Assembly (NCBI GenBank): GCA_032871835.1
Contig: CM065297.1
Location: forward strand, 41,603,098-41,667,097
Direction: 5' to 3'
DNA length: 64,000 bases
Source of the DNA: Dipteronia dyeriana
Lineage: Eukaryota; Streptophyta; Magnoliopsida; Sapindales; Sapindaceae
Every line of letters starts with the position of its first letter. The first letter of the stretch is position 1. The position numbers and the translations under genes are program-made. The notes under the pieces are model-generated. The model searched no databases and was not told the DNA's origin. It was given only the letters and a program-made list of their open reading frames with translations. Below are positions 43,991-54,253 of the stretch, in pieces.

Positions 43991-44881
43991 GTGAATGTTA
44001 TGTCAAGAGAATTTGAAATGAGTATGGTAGTTGAACTCGATTACTTTCTTGGCATGCAAGTGAAACAATCTAGCAATGGTATCATGTTGTCTCAATCTAA
44101 ATATGCTAGAAATCTTGTTAAGAAATTTGGCCTTGAAAGTGGAAAAGAATTTGAAACACCTATGAGTACTACTTTAAAACTTGACAAAGATGAAAAAGGA
44201 AAAAATGTTGATCAAAGTCTCTATAGGAGCATGATAGGTAGCCTTCTCTACCTAACGGCTAGTAGGCCGGATATTTGTTTTAGTGTTGGTTTGTGTGATA
44301 GGTTTCAAGCTAATCCAAAAGAATCTCTCTTGAAAGCCGTTAAAAGAATCATTAGATATATAAAAGGAACACATAATCTTGGTTTATTCTATTCCTTTGA
44401 TACTAATGATATTCTTGTTGGCTATTGTGATGCGCATTGGGCAGGAAACATTGATGATCGTAAAAGCACATCGGGCGATTGCTTTTACTTGGGGAATAAT
44501 TTGGTTGCTTGGCAAAGCAAGAATCAAAATTCTATCTCTCTTTCTTCATCCGAAGCCGAGCATATTACGGTCGGAACTGCTTGTACACAACTTCTATGGA
44601 TGAAACAAATTCTCAAGGATTATGAGATTGATCAAGGTAAAATGACTCTCTATTGTGATAATATGAGTGCCATTAACATCTCTAGAAATCTGGTTCAACA
44701 CTCACGCACAAAGCATATAGACATTAGGCATCATTTCATTAGAGAACTTGTTGAACATTCAACAGTAACTCTTGAACATATGCCTACTAAAAATCAACTT
44801 GCGAACTTGTTCACAAAGCCCTTGGACAAAGAGATATTTGTATCTCTTAGAAGATCCATTGGCATGATTTGTGTTGATTAA
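43991..44881 (+). pseudogene. Element B RNase H and polyprotein end
   Basis: This 296-codon frame is the longest open pol piece in the window. It begins in the RT connection ('YFLGMQVKQ', 'SLYRSMIGSLLYL') and covers the whole RNase H: 'YCDAHWAGNIDDRKSTSG', 'SLSSSEAEH', 'LYCDNMSAINIS' and 'HSRTKHIDIRHHFIREL'. It ends at a natural position ('ANLFTKPLDKEIF' plus about 12 residues). The acidic catalytic residues are visible. It is cut off from RT only by upstream frameshifts, so I call it part of a pseudogene. Confidence 0.85.
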
Positions 44882-46350
44882 TGCATGTGTGTGGCTATGA
44901 GTGGCTTGATAAGCAAAACTTTATTGTATATCTATTTCTTTGAGAGCTACTCATGTGAGAAGTAATGATCTTGATAAAATAGCTTTTATTGCTTCTAGAT
45001 CATGCACTTAAGTCTTTGTAAATCTTGTTTTTAAAAGTGCACAAATGCTTCTCTTATATGTCTAAGTTTGAGTAATTGAGTTTGAAAGCATGTAGATTAT
45101 GGATGCCTTGAAGTTCATTGTCTAGTACATGATAGATGACCTATGGTTAGTATCCATTTTGCTTCGGCATCTATATAGAACTCAACGAGCACCTTCAAGG
45201 AAAGGGCTACACACATTGGTTGTGAAACCACCCAATATAGGAAAGGGATACACCATTGTGATGAGTGAAAGCCGTCATGAAGAGTATATGTTTATGTAAA
45301 AAAAAAAATCAAAGAAGTGTTGAAAAATAATCATTAAAAAAAAAATTCTTTGATACAAAGCCTAAAAAGAAATGGAGGAAGGCTTAAAATAGAGTATAGT
45401 TTAAAATTGTGATTGCTCGGGATGAAAAACAGAAATGGAATGACGAGCCACATGCACACACACGCTCATATGTTGAAATCTATTCTCTATAAAGCAAAAA
45501 TCCGGATGATAATCGATTTGACCTTGATTGGAAAAGCTTTAGATGGATAGGTGTTGAAGTGGTTTGCGTGTGGATATCACAATCACTCCTTGTATATATG
45601 TTAGAAGCATTTTCACACACACACATTTTTGCTTAATGTGCTTGATTCATTAGCAATGAGAGATTATCTTTGAAAGAGTAATGAAAATCTATGATTCTCT
45701 TATTAATTTTGGACAATAATGGTTTACTATCTTTTATTGCTTGAAATGTGTGATTGTGTGATTCCCTTGTGAACAAGTTTACTTGCTTATTAATATGTGG
45801 AGTATATGTTAAGGGGGAGCTTAGTTTGTTTAACTTAGTTCTCTATACAACTTGTTTGCTCATTATCTCATGATTTTATTATGCATCCCTTATAACCTTG
45901 TAGGTATTTTCATTTGGCATTTATCTCCCTCTCTAGGTTGTGTAATATGTTTTTTTTTTGTCTATTCCTTGCCAAAAAGGGGGAGAAAATGTTTTCCTCA
46001 CCATGTTACTTACTTTTGATATAAAAGAGGAGACGATTCATTAAGGAGGAGAAATTTTGTCTTAAGGGGGGGAAAGAACTCTTATTTGCATGAGATAAGA
46101 AGAGATAAGGGAATTTTTTGTTTTATTTCGTATATTGTTTGTTTATCTCACCTATCTTCTTTGTAAAAGATTTCTTTTGGTTGTTCTTATCTCACAGGTG
46201 CTTTGAATTTGTGAAGATATTCTTGAAGATTCTTGAAGACATGTTAGTCTAGGTTTATCTCCTTGTAATGTGAGGATGTGAGAATGCAATCAACATAGAT
46301 TATGAGTGATCACTGTATGGTAAGGTAGAGGTTTTGTCATGGAATAGCCA
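44882..46350 (+). other. 3' UTR of element B with multiplied purine tracts
   Basis: No coding sequence is seen. Purine motifs are AAGGGGGAGCTT (near 45811), AAAAAGGGGGAGAAAA (near 45974), AAGGAGGAGAAAT (near 46039) and AAGGGGGGGAAAG (near 46063), before the functional tract at 46351. The first 900 bp parallel element C 37040-37990. Between the motifs at 45811 and 45974 there are only about 150 bp, where C carries its extra ORF. Confidence 0.7.
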
Positions 46351-46361
46351 AAGGGGGAGAT
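46351..46361 (+). other. Polypurine tract of element B
   Basis: AAGGGGGAGAT lies directly against the LTR start TGTTAGG at 46362. Confidence 0.85.
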
Positions 46362-47091
46362 TGTTAGGTTTTAGATTTGTGTTGGCTTGATTTCTTAACA
46401 AAACTTCATTTCTTTGTAATGCTTAGTTGCTTAAGTGGTTCGTGATGATAAGAGCTTCAAGGAAGAAAAGCAACTTCTCATGATGTAAAGTTCGTCTTCA
46501 AGAGGATCGGTACTATTCTTCGATGCTAAGGTATCGAGATTCTTCTTCCTCTTGCAAGGTGTAAGCGCACACATACACAATTCATACATTTGTGTCCCTG
46601 CATCAACCGCATCATTTGGTTTAACAAATTCATACACTTGAAGTTGAACGCTCATGCATTGGTATGAAAGTAACATGTTTTGGAAAATGCATGATCGTAG
46701 ACTATCTATATGTAGTTTGCATTCTTGTGTGAAATGTGTTTGTTTGTTTATATGTTTGTATTACATGGATCTTGAACTTGGTTTTAGTCTTAGATTATTC
46801 ATGATTGAGTTCCGGTCATTTCGGTTACTCATACTACTGATTTCTAGTTATAAGTCAAAAGATACTACACTTTCAACTCATGTTACATATATTATCTTCA
46901 TCTTCATATATTGAGTTGAATTATTATTTTCTGGGTTAAGTATCTTATATTTCCATGTCCGTGAGGGAATCCCGGTTTGTAATCTTCAAACGGATTCAAA
47001 TTCGGAGTTCGGAGGCCAAAGAACGGTCGAAGAACGCGAGAGGAGCGCAAGGGATGAGGTTCGATGGCATAAGCCATCACTTGGCACCTTC

Positions 47092-47161
47092 CCGAGATGG
47101 CGCGTGGCCATCTCGGCCCCAAAACCTTGCTGCCCCGAGATGCCCACGCGCCATCTCAGGG
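47092..47161. repeat. GC-rich double hairpin in element B 3' LTR
   Basis: CCGAGATGGC (47092-47101) pairs perfectly with GCCATCTCGG (47107-47116) around GCGTG. CCCCGAGATG (47133-47142) pairs with CATCTCAGGG (47152-47161) with one mismatch. Confidence 0.82.
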
Positions 47162-48435
47162 AGGCACTAAGGCATGAGGGAAAAATGGTCTTTTGGTTTT
47201 TCTCTCTTTATAACCTCTCATTTCCTCTCATTCATTAGATAAGTTGAGAAAAACGAATTTGAAGAACAAGTGCAGAATTTTTCTCTCAACATTTTGATTT
47301 TTGTTTTTGTGATAACATCTTCATTTCTACTCGGAATCACTTGATTCAAAATCTATTTTGAGTGTATTGAAGAGTTCTACAAAGCCCAAGAATTTCCAGA
47401 ACCAAAGGATGTCTAGATCTTTCGATGTGATCAGATCTTCAATTCGTGGTTTTCGTTCTTGTTGGTAAAATCATCTTCTTCTTAGTTTTCTTCTTAGATC
47501 TTCTTATTGATTTATGTTATTTGATTAATAAGCATGATTAGGATGATTTTGATATCACTTTGTGGTTTGTTGAATTGATTTTCAAGTTTATCTAGATTTG
47601 TGATAAATTGAATGATTTGTGCTAAACTTGATAAACATGAAATTACTTCTAGAAATCTTTTGCTCTTATGCTTGATTGACTATTTCTAGATCTAATTTCA
47701 TTTTCTAAGAACTAAGTTGTGTTTCAATTGGTGTCTATATCTTCATATCTATGTTCTTAGTTGATAACATGCTTAGGTTGTCTAGATACATTTGTGATTG
47801 CTCTTGAAAGTATAATATAGTCATCTAGTTGCATGTCCATATAATTTGTTGATCATCATTTTCTATGTTGAGCACTTGTTTGCATTTTGCATTCATGATC
47901 ACTTAGATGCCTTGTGAAGAGGTAGGAAGTCTCATATCTTAGAGTGATTCTTTGATTTTAGCAATTGGAAGTCTTAGCTAGAGTCGGGAGAACTTGGATA
48001 GCTAAGCAAGTGGAAGTCTCGACAAGAGATGTGAAACCTCGGATTGTTGAGCAAGGAAGTCTTAACTAAAGTCGGGAGGACTCGAATAGTGGAGCAAGAA
48101 GTGTTGCCTAGGGTTAGGAGGATCCGGATAGGTGAGGAAGGAATCTCTCTAGAGACAGGAGGTCTTGGATAGGAAGTCAGCTTAGTAGATCACTAGGTTC
48201 AATGGTAGAGTAAGAGTGATTGCTTGGAGAGCATGTGTTGATTGCTTGAGTGTGTAACTCTCATTTGAAATAGTGGATTTTCTTTCGCCGGTGGTTGTTG
48301 TATCAACCCGTGGATGTTTCCTCTTTGGAGGTTTACCACGTAAATATTGTGTGCCATTGTTTGCAATTTTCATTAAGCATTGTTAAAATTGCATTGTTTT
48401 AAAAGAAGAGAAAAATTGGAGCATATACCTATTCA

Positions 48436-48470
48436 CCCCCCCCCCCCCCCCCCCCTCCCCCCCCACCCCC
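48436..48470. repeat. Cytosine homopolymer run
   Basis: Twenty Cs, one T, eight Cs, one A and five Cs. The equivalent position in the 5' LTR has about eight Cs. It may be true expansion or a sequencing/assembly weak spot. Confidence 0.85.
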
Positions 48471-48510
48471 TCTAGGTATAATTACACTATAAAGAAAAAG
48501 GGAAATTTCA

Positions 48511-49630
48511 GAAGAAGATAATATTAATTATCCTGAAATATGTTTTTTTTTCCGGATTCTATGGATTCTTGGATCATAGACTCCGGAGCCACTAATCATG
48601 TTTGTTTTTTATTACAGGGGTTCAAGGAAAGAAGAAGGCTTAATGAGAACGAATTCAACTTGCGTTTAGACAGTGGAGCGTTGGTGTCTGCTAGTTCAGT
48701 GGAAGATATTAGAATTAGTTTAGATTATTATAGGCATTTAGATTTAATAGACATTTCTTATGTACCTCAATTCAAGAGGTATTTAATTTTAGTTTCTTGT
48801 TTAAATAAATTTGGTTATTCGGTTACTTTTAATAAAGCTTTTATTATTAGTAAGAATGACAAAATTATTTGCAAATGTACATTGGAAAACGGTTTATTAT
48901 ATTTGCATGAAAATATCTCTCACTTGTTAGACACGGAATCAACGAAACCTAATCATAAAAGAGTAAAATTATCAAAAGATGAAACCTACCTAAGGCATTT
49001 GCGCCTAGGTCATATTAACCCTAATAGGATTAAATGATTGGTAAGTGACGGACCTCTAAGTGACTTAAAGGTTGATGATCTACCAACTTGTGAATCTTGT
49101 TTGGAAGGCAAAATGATCAAAAGGTCGTTTACGACCAAAGACACAAGAGCCATCGAATGTTTAGGATTGATACACACTGATGTGTGTGGACCTATGAGCA
49201 TTCAAGCTAGAGGTGGATATGAGTACTTCATCATTTTCACAGATGATCACTAAAGATTTGGCTATGTGTATCTCATGAGACATAAGTCGGATGCTTTTGG
49301 ACATGGTTAGGTCTATGTTGAGTTATTCAGTGCTCCCTAATTCTTTTTGAGGATATGCTTTACAAACCATAATGTACATTATAAACGATGTACCAGCTAA
49401 GTCAGTTCCTAAAACACCGCATGAGTTATGGACCGGGCGAAAGCCTAGCTTACAACACTGAAGGATATTTGGATGTCCTGTGCACGTGTTAAAAGGAAGA
49501 CAGAAAAGATGGAGTCCCGTTCAGAAACATTCATATTTGTAGGGTATCCAAAAAGGAACAAAAGGATATTATTTTTGTAGTCCTTCAGATCTTAAAGTAT
49601 TTATTTTGACAAATGCTAAATTTCTAGAAG
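48511..49630 (+). pseudogene. Element A protease and internally deleted integrase
   Basis: The frame resumes after B with an intact protease box 'WIIDSGATNHVC' (near 48570). It is open to 49037 through 'GALVSASSVEDIRI' and the zinc finger 'HLRLGHINPNRI'. After a stop (49035) comes 'CESCLEGKMIKRSF', then the first core Asp in 'HTDVCGPMS' (near 49178). At about 49300 the sequence jumps from 'RHKSDAF' to 'HG*VYVEL', so the second Asp and the Glu are gone. Element D still has the missing stretch. The tail 'NAKFLEED' ends near 49635. Many stops follow the jump. Confidence 0.83.
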
Positions 49631-49638
49631 AGGACTAA

Positions 49639-50451
49639 ATGAAAAATTTTGTGCCTAAAAGTAGAATTGTCCTGAATGAGCTTTTAGGAGATACAATTAC
49701 ACAAAAGGTTTTGCAACCAAGCCCAATTGTAAGTTCCATACCGACACAAGATCAACAATCTACCATACCTTATCGTAGTGAGAGAGTTAGTAGACAACCC
49801 GAGAGATACATCGGTCTAGGAGAATCTGTAGAGAATCTCCCAGACGATGATGATCCTTATACATACAAGGAAGGAATGGAAGATGTTGATTGTCGCCATT
49901 GGCAAAAGGCAATGCAATCTGAAATTGAATTATGTTCAACAACAAAGTCTGGTCTCCTGTAGACTTGTCTAAAGGGATAAAACCCATAAGGTACAAGTGG
50001 GTATATAAGAGGAAAAGAGGAATGGATGGAAAGGCAGAAACCTTTAAATCTAGATTGGTAGCTAAAGGTTATACACAGAAGGAAGGTATCAGTTATGAAA
50101 AAACCTTCTCTCATGTGGCCATGCTTAAATCCATTAGGATACTCTTATCCATTGCGGCATCTCTAGACCTAGAGATTTAGTAAATGGACGTCAAGACAGC
50201 TTTCCTTAATGGAAGTCTTGACGAAAACATCTATATGTTGCAACTAGAAGGATTCATTGAAAAGGGCCAAGAGGAAAGGGTATGCAAGTTGTTAAGATCC
50301 ATATATGGATTGAAGCAAGCATCCAGATCCTGGAACGTAAATTGTGACAATAGTGGTTTGCAGATCACTATCTATTGTGACAATAGTGGAGCACTGGCTA
50401 ATTCGAGAGAGCCAAGAAGTCCTAAGAGAGGGAAACATATTGAAGGAAAGT
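49639..50451 (+). pseudogene. Element A IN tail, partial RT and RNase H scrap
   Basis: The frame 49639-49962 gives the integrase-RT linker ('NFVPKSRIVLNELLGD', 'PYRSERVSRQPERYIGLGE'). RT follows at 49932-50340 with '[14 protein letters not shown]', '[14 protein letters not shown]' and 'SIYGLKQASRSWN'. It then jumps straight to RNase H text 'YCDNSGALANSREPRS'. The YVDD region and most of RNase H are deleted. The phrase TGTGACAATAGTGG occurs twice at the join (50343 and 50378). The RNase H then joins the interior of the 3' LTR near 50452, losing the polypurine tract and LTR start. Confidence 0.83.
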
Positions 50452-52618
50452 ATCTTGTCAAAGTTGTAGATTCTTTTGCTATCATTTGAGTGGGATCAAA
50501 TGTGTTATGATGAGTCTAAAATTATTAAAGTGTGGTGTCTTTGGGCAAAAGAATCTAGTGCACTGGGTTCATTGAATATGATCAAAATGAAATACTTTAT
50601 CTAGAAACCGTTAATGGAAAAAATATTTCATTTGAAGACAATCAGAGAGTCTATCTCAATCTTGAGATAAATGATAGACTTATGGTTGCAAGTGTTATCA
50701 TTTGAGATATCAATGAGTACGATTATATAACATAGTCTATCCTCAGTAGTTTGGTGGTATTCATTTGTTAATCGATAGAGGACTTCATTTATAGATATGG
50801 ACATCGTGGCTCCATTTATTGAATGAGTGTAGAATACCATCATATGGTTGTTTTGAGGTATTGGATATTAAATCTTAATGTTAAGTTTTCAATAGTGTCT
50901 ATTGAAACATGGCATTTGGACAAGTCAAAATATCCAAGTTCAAAATGTGGTCATATTAGTAAATATGGTAACTTGGAGATCTATAGGCGGTCTATGAGCT
51001 CTTGACGATTACTGGTATTCTTCACGAGGATACACTTTCTCCAATAAGGTTGTCTAGGGTATGAATGAGTAACATCAACTTATTCTATCTTTATTTAAGA
51101 GTTCAATTTTAGTTCTTTAGTGGAATGAACTAAAATTAAATAGATCGGACCTAAGTGAATCATTTGTTGATTGCGATTGGGTTGTGTCTATTGGAGCTTA
51201 AATCTAGATAGCCTGCCAAGATCCCCAATCCACACGAACTTGCGTGGATCACTTGAAATATTCTACCGAACCAATTTAGGGGTCCATCTAGAATTATATA
51301 TAGGCATGTGGACTTGTTTCTTTTTGTAAGAACGAGTCTAGTTCACATGTTGACTTTTTATAAAGGTTAAATGGATTTAATAAAATAATGAAATAATATA
51401 TTGTCCCGTATATATGTGTTGGGCGGCAAGTCTATTTGGATTAGCTTCATTATATTATATTATTTTGTTATTTAATTAAATGGGAATTAATTAATTTGGT
51501 GATTAATTAATTATTTAATTAAAAGTTAAAATCTTTTTCCTAGTAGGTGATGGTCTCCTAAAATTATACGATTGTTGGTAGTATAATTAATGTTAAAGAC
51601 TAAATTTGATAAGTAGATGAATAAAAAGAATTATTTATCTAATCAAATTAGGAAGCCCTTAATATGGTTACAAATACACTATTGAGTTGGATTATGAGTC
51701 TTGGTGTAGGATAGAATTCATTTTTGGAAAGGATTCTTAACCTCCAAGTAAATCTACCTAAGGAAAGGATTTTTAACTACCAAGTAAATCCTTCTTAGGA
51801 AAAGAATTAAGTCTCCTAATTATATTCTATGAAATTTCGGCCAACTATGTATATATAAGAGGAGGATAGAATTCCTTTTTGAAAAGGATTCTGAACCACC
51901 AAATAAATCCACCTAAGGAAAAGATTCTTGTCAACCAAGTAAATTTTTCTTAGGAGAGGACTTATGATCCTATATATATATATATATATATATATAGGTT
52001 TGGAATTTTGGCCAGCTCTAATTAATTTCGGTCAAGCTTGGGACTTTCTAAGGAGATAATTTGGCCAAGCAAGAGAGAATTTTGAGGGAGAAAAAAATAG
52101 GTTTTTACTCTAGACAAAATTCGACCAACTCATAGAGATAGTGTGAATTCGGTCAAGAAGAGAAAAAGGGGAACGTTTTTGTTTTCGATAGTACACTAGT
52201 ATCCTTTACATCAAAAGGGTTATGTGTACAACATCGAATCAAGGTTCACACGAGTTTCAATCAAATTAATTGATAATTCACCAGAGGCCGGACATTCTTG
52301 ATTTTTCTCTTGGAGGATTATTGTGACTAACAAGGAACAAGATTTTGTTTGTTTCCATCCTCAGGTATACAAGATAAAGAAAGGGTGCCCGCACTCCTAG
52401 GTGATTCACGTTCGTGATTGCATTGGAAGATCTTACGAAATCAATTCGGCTCTTGTTCAATCATCATGAGAAAAAGATACGACACTTTTCATATACATTA
52501 ATTAATCTAGGGTTAAGGTTCTTGTTAGTCAAAAGGGAAATTTTTTATTTATACACAAACCCTAATTTTTAATAAATTTTCTCACGTTTCTACTGCACAG
52601 GGTTTTATTTTCCCTACA
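50452..52618 (+). repeat. 3' LTR of element A, 5'-truncated
   Basis: It starts inside the LTR at TATCTTGTCAAAGTTG and ends CCCTACA at 52618. Relative to the element D LTR the first 260 bp or so are missing. It shares the internal duplication of the 5' LTR ('GGATTCTTAACC' blocks near 51733 and 51886) and a (TA)n tract at 51974-51998. Confidence 0.87.
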
Positions 52619-54242
52619 TCTCCCCATCTTAACATGCCATTTGGAAAGTAGATAAGTGGATAAGGATGCTAGGTGTAATGAGGTAGGAGTCTAGCTCACA
52701 CAAATATATACATGCATAAATAAATGGGATAGATAAGAGAGGGATATGTCTTTTGTAGTGGGAGGTGGACTGACCAAAAAGGAAAAAGCATCATGAGTGA
52801 TCATATGCTGAAAAATCTAGAGGCAGTATCTAGAGAAAGGATAAAGTACCTTCCTTATATATATATATATATATCAAGCGGTGCTCCCATGAGCTTACAA
52901 TAATGGCGAAATAGTACAATCTTGGTGCTCTAGAGAGCTTACAATAGTAATCGAGTTTTAACAGATACTGGTACATTCCTGGTAAAGGTACACATAATGA
53001 CGATCTAAGGAGAATTTAGACTAAGATTGTAGGCTTCTCTTGGGCTTGTCGATCTCTAGATTAGACATGTTATCTCTCAGGAATCTATTTTGGATATTCT
53101 CTTCATAGGCGATTTCTTCTTCTTATCTCTTATGGATGTCAGGCATCAATTCTAGTCCATTTATAGATGGTGTAACTGGTGTTCATTCTAGGTGTGCAAG
53201 TCGAAGATCACTGAATTCACCTTCCTTCTTTGATAGGCGGGATTTTCCGTTTAATGTAGTTGACCCTAAATAATCAGTTGTGGAGGATATCTTGAAGGCA
53301 AAGATGTTTGTTTCCTCTTTGGACTCTTCCAATAAGGTGGGGTATGTGGAGTGGAATATTCTCTCATTAATGGTGACCGTTAAAAAGTTGACTAATCTTC
53401 CCTTAACGGCATTGACTATATCATTTAATAGGGTTGACTATCTTTCATTAATGGAGTTAACTTTCTCTTCTTTTGCCTTGTTGGAGATGAAACTGGCTTC
53501 ATTAATTGAGGTGAGGTACACTTATATACCAGTCTACTGTTGTTGACATTGTTTTGGTAGGCTGGTACCTTCATGATACCGTTCTTCTTACTGGGTAGGT
53601 AAGATATGTACCCAGATAGGTCCCAAAATGTAATCGCGGTACTTTGGTACCGGGCTGTTATCGTGGTACCTAGGTTCTGGGATAGAGATATTGGGTAGGA
53701 GGTACCGTGGTACCGATTCTGCTTGATAACTGGTGGCATGTGGAAGTTTGATACGCCTTGGAGATTAACTCTAGTTCTGCTTGTCATTTGGCTAGATACC
53801 TCATGGAGGTTACCTGATGGGGTGCTTATTAGTCTCAATGGCGAGGTACTCCTTGGTATCAATCTCAGGTCAAGGTATATTAAGGTTTAAGTCTGCCTGT
53901 ATGGAGTTTGATTCGACCACGGTAGAGCTTCACAAACACTTAAGAGCTTTACAAGCTTCTTCCTTCATACTGGAAAGGTCATAAATGTACCCTGATGGGA
54001 TAATGTGGCAATGTCAATGAGTCCGGGTATAAGTAGGACATTCTATAGAGGTGGATACTCTCTATCTGCTTCCAAAATGGTTACGAGGTATCTTGGTCAT
54101 ATGAATCCCAGTACCTCATGGTAGATGGCAGCCAGTCACGTTGACATGTTGTTAAGTAGTGTTTTCTACAGTGTAGGCCTTACCAGGTACCAGATAGGTG
54201 GAAAAATCTTTTTTAGACCTCTGCCAAAAAAGGGTGTTAACA
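52619..54242 (-). repeat. Ty3/gypsy-type LTR, antisense, left part uncertain
   Basis: On the - strand it begins TGTTAACACCC at 54242, right after a purine tract, so this is the 3' LTR of a - strand element. The left boundary is unclear because element A ends at 52618. About 52782-52831 resembles the LINE tail at 18588-18640, so part of the left end may not be LTR. The LTR carries six GGTACC palindromes (five within 53564-53714, one at 54186). Open frames at 53280-53862 show no domain. Confidence 0.5.
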
Positions 54243-54253
54243 GAAGTCCCCTT
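54243..54253 (-). other. Polypurine tract of the gypsy-type element
   Basis: On the - strand AAGGGGACTTC abuts the LTR start TGTTAACACC. Confidence 0.6.

Larger units (their letters stand above)
28072..48510 (+). mobile_element. Element B: sirevirus-like copia element, interrupted by element C
   Basis: The two LTRs (28072-30189 and 46362-48510) share termini GTTAGGTTTTAG ... TTTCA. By hand, about 8 differences appear in the first 170 bp or so (roughly 5%). Internal order is PBS, C-terminal gag with coiled coil and CCHC, PR, IN (split by element C), RT, RNase H and a long 3' UTR with repeated purine tracts. Long LTRs, an extended gag and multiplied purine tracts are features of the sirevirus (SIRE/Maximus) lineage. 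The N-terminal gag found in C is missing. The target is the gag-PR linker of A; flanks are GAAAAA and GAAGAA, so a clean 5-bp TSD is not preserved. Confidence 0.88.
46362..48510 (+). repeat. 3' LTR of element B
   Basis: It runs TGTTAGG ... TTTCA, 2149 bp. It has the hairpin block (47092-47161) and the degenerate 'GGAAGTCT' array (about 47933-48175). A C-rich run at 48436-48470 is much longer than in the 5' copy. Confidence 0.88.
24262..52618 (+). mobile_element. Element A: Ty1/copia element hosting nested elements B and C
   Basis: The element's own parts are a 5'-truncated 5' LTR (to 25899), PBS, leader, gag (27271-28071), then after the B insertion PR/IN (48511-49630), RT/RNase H (49639-50451) and a 5'-truncated 3' LTR (50452-52618). 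LTR sequence and pol match element D and the solo LTR, so it belongs to the same family. Sampled LTR stretches differ at about 7-9% of positions by hand count, making it the oldest member of the nest. Large internal deletions in IN and RT make it non-functional. Because both LTRs are truncated, target duplications cannot be checked. Confidence 0.9.

Noticed and set aside
53280..53862. Open frames of 88 and 145 codons on opposite strands near the GGTACC cluster
   Set aside because: They overlap in an LTR, have no recognisable domain and are not in frame with any pol piece.
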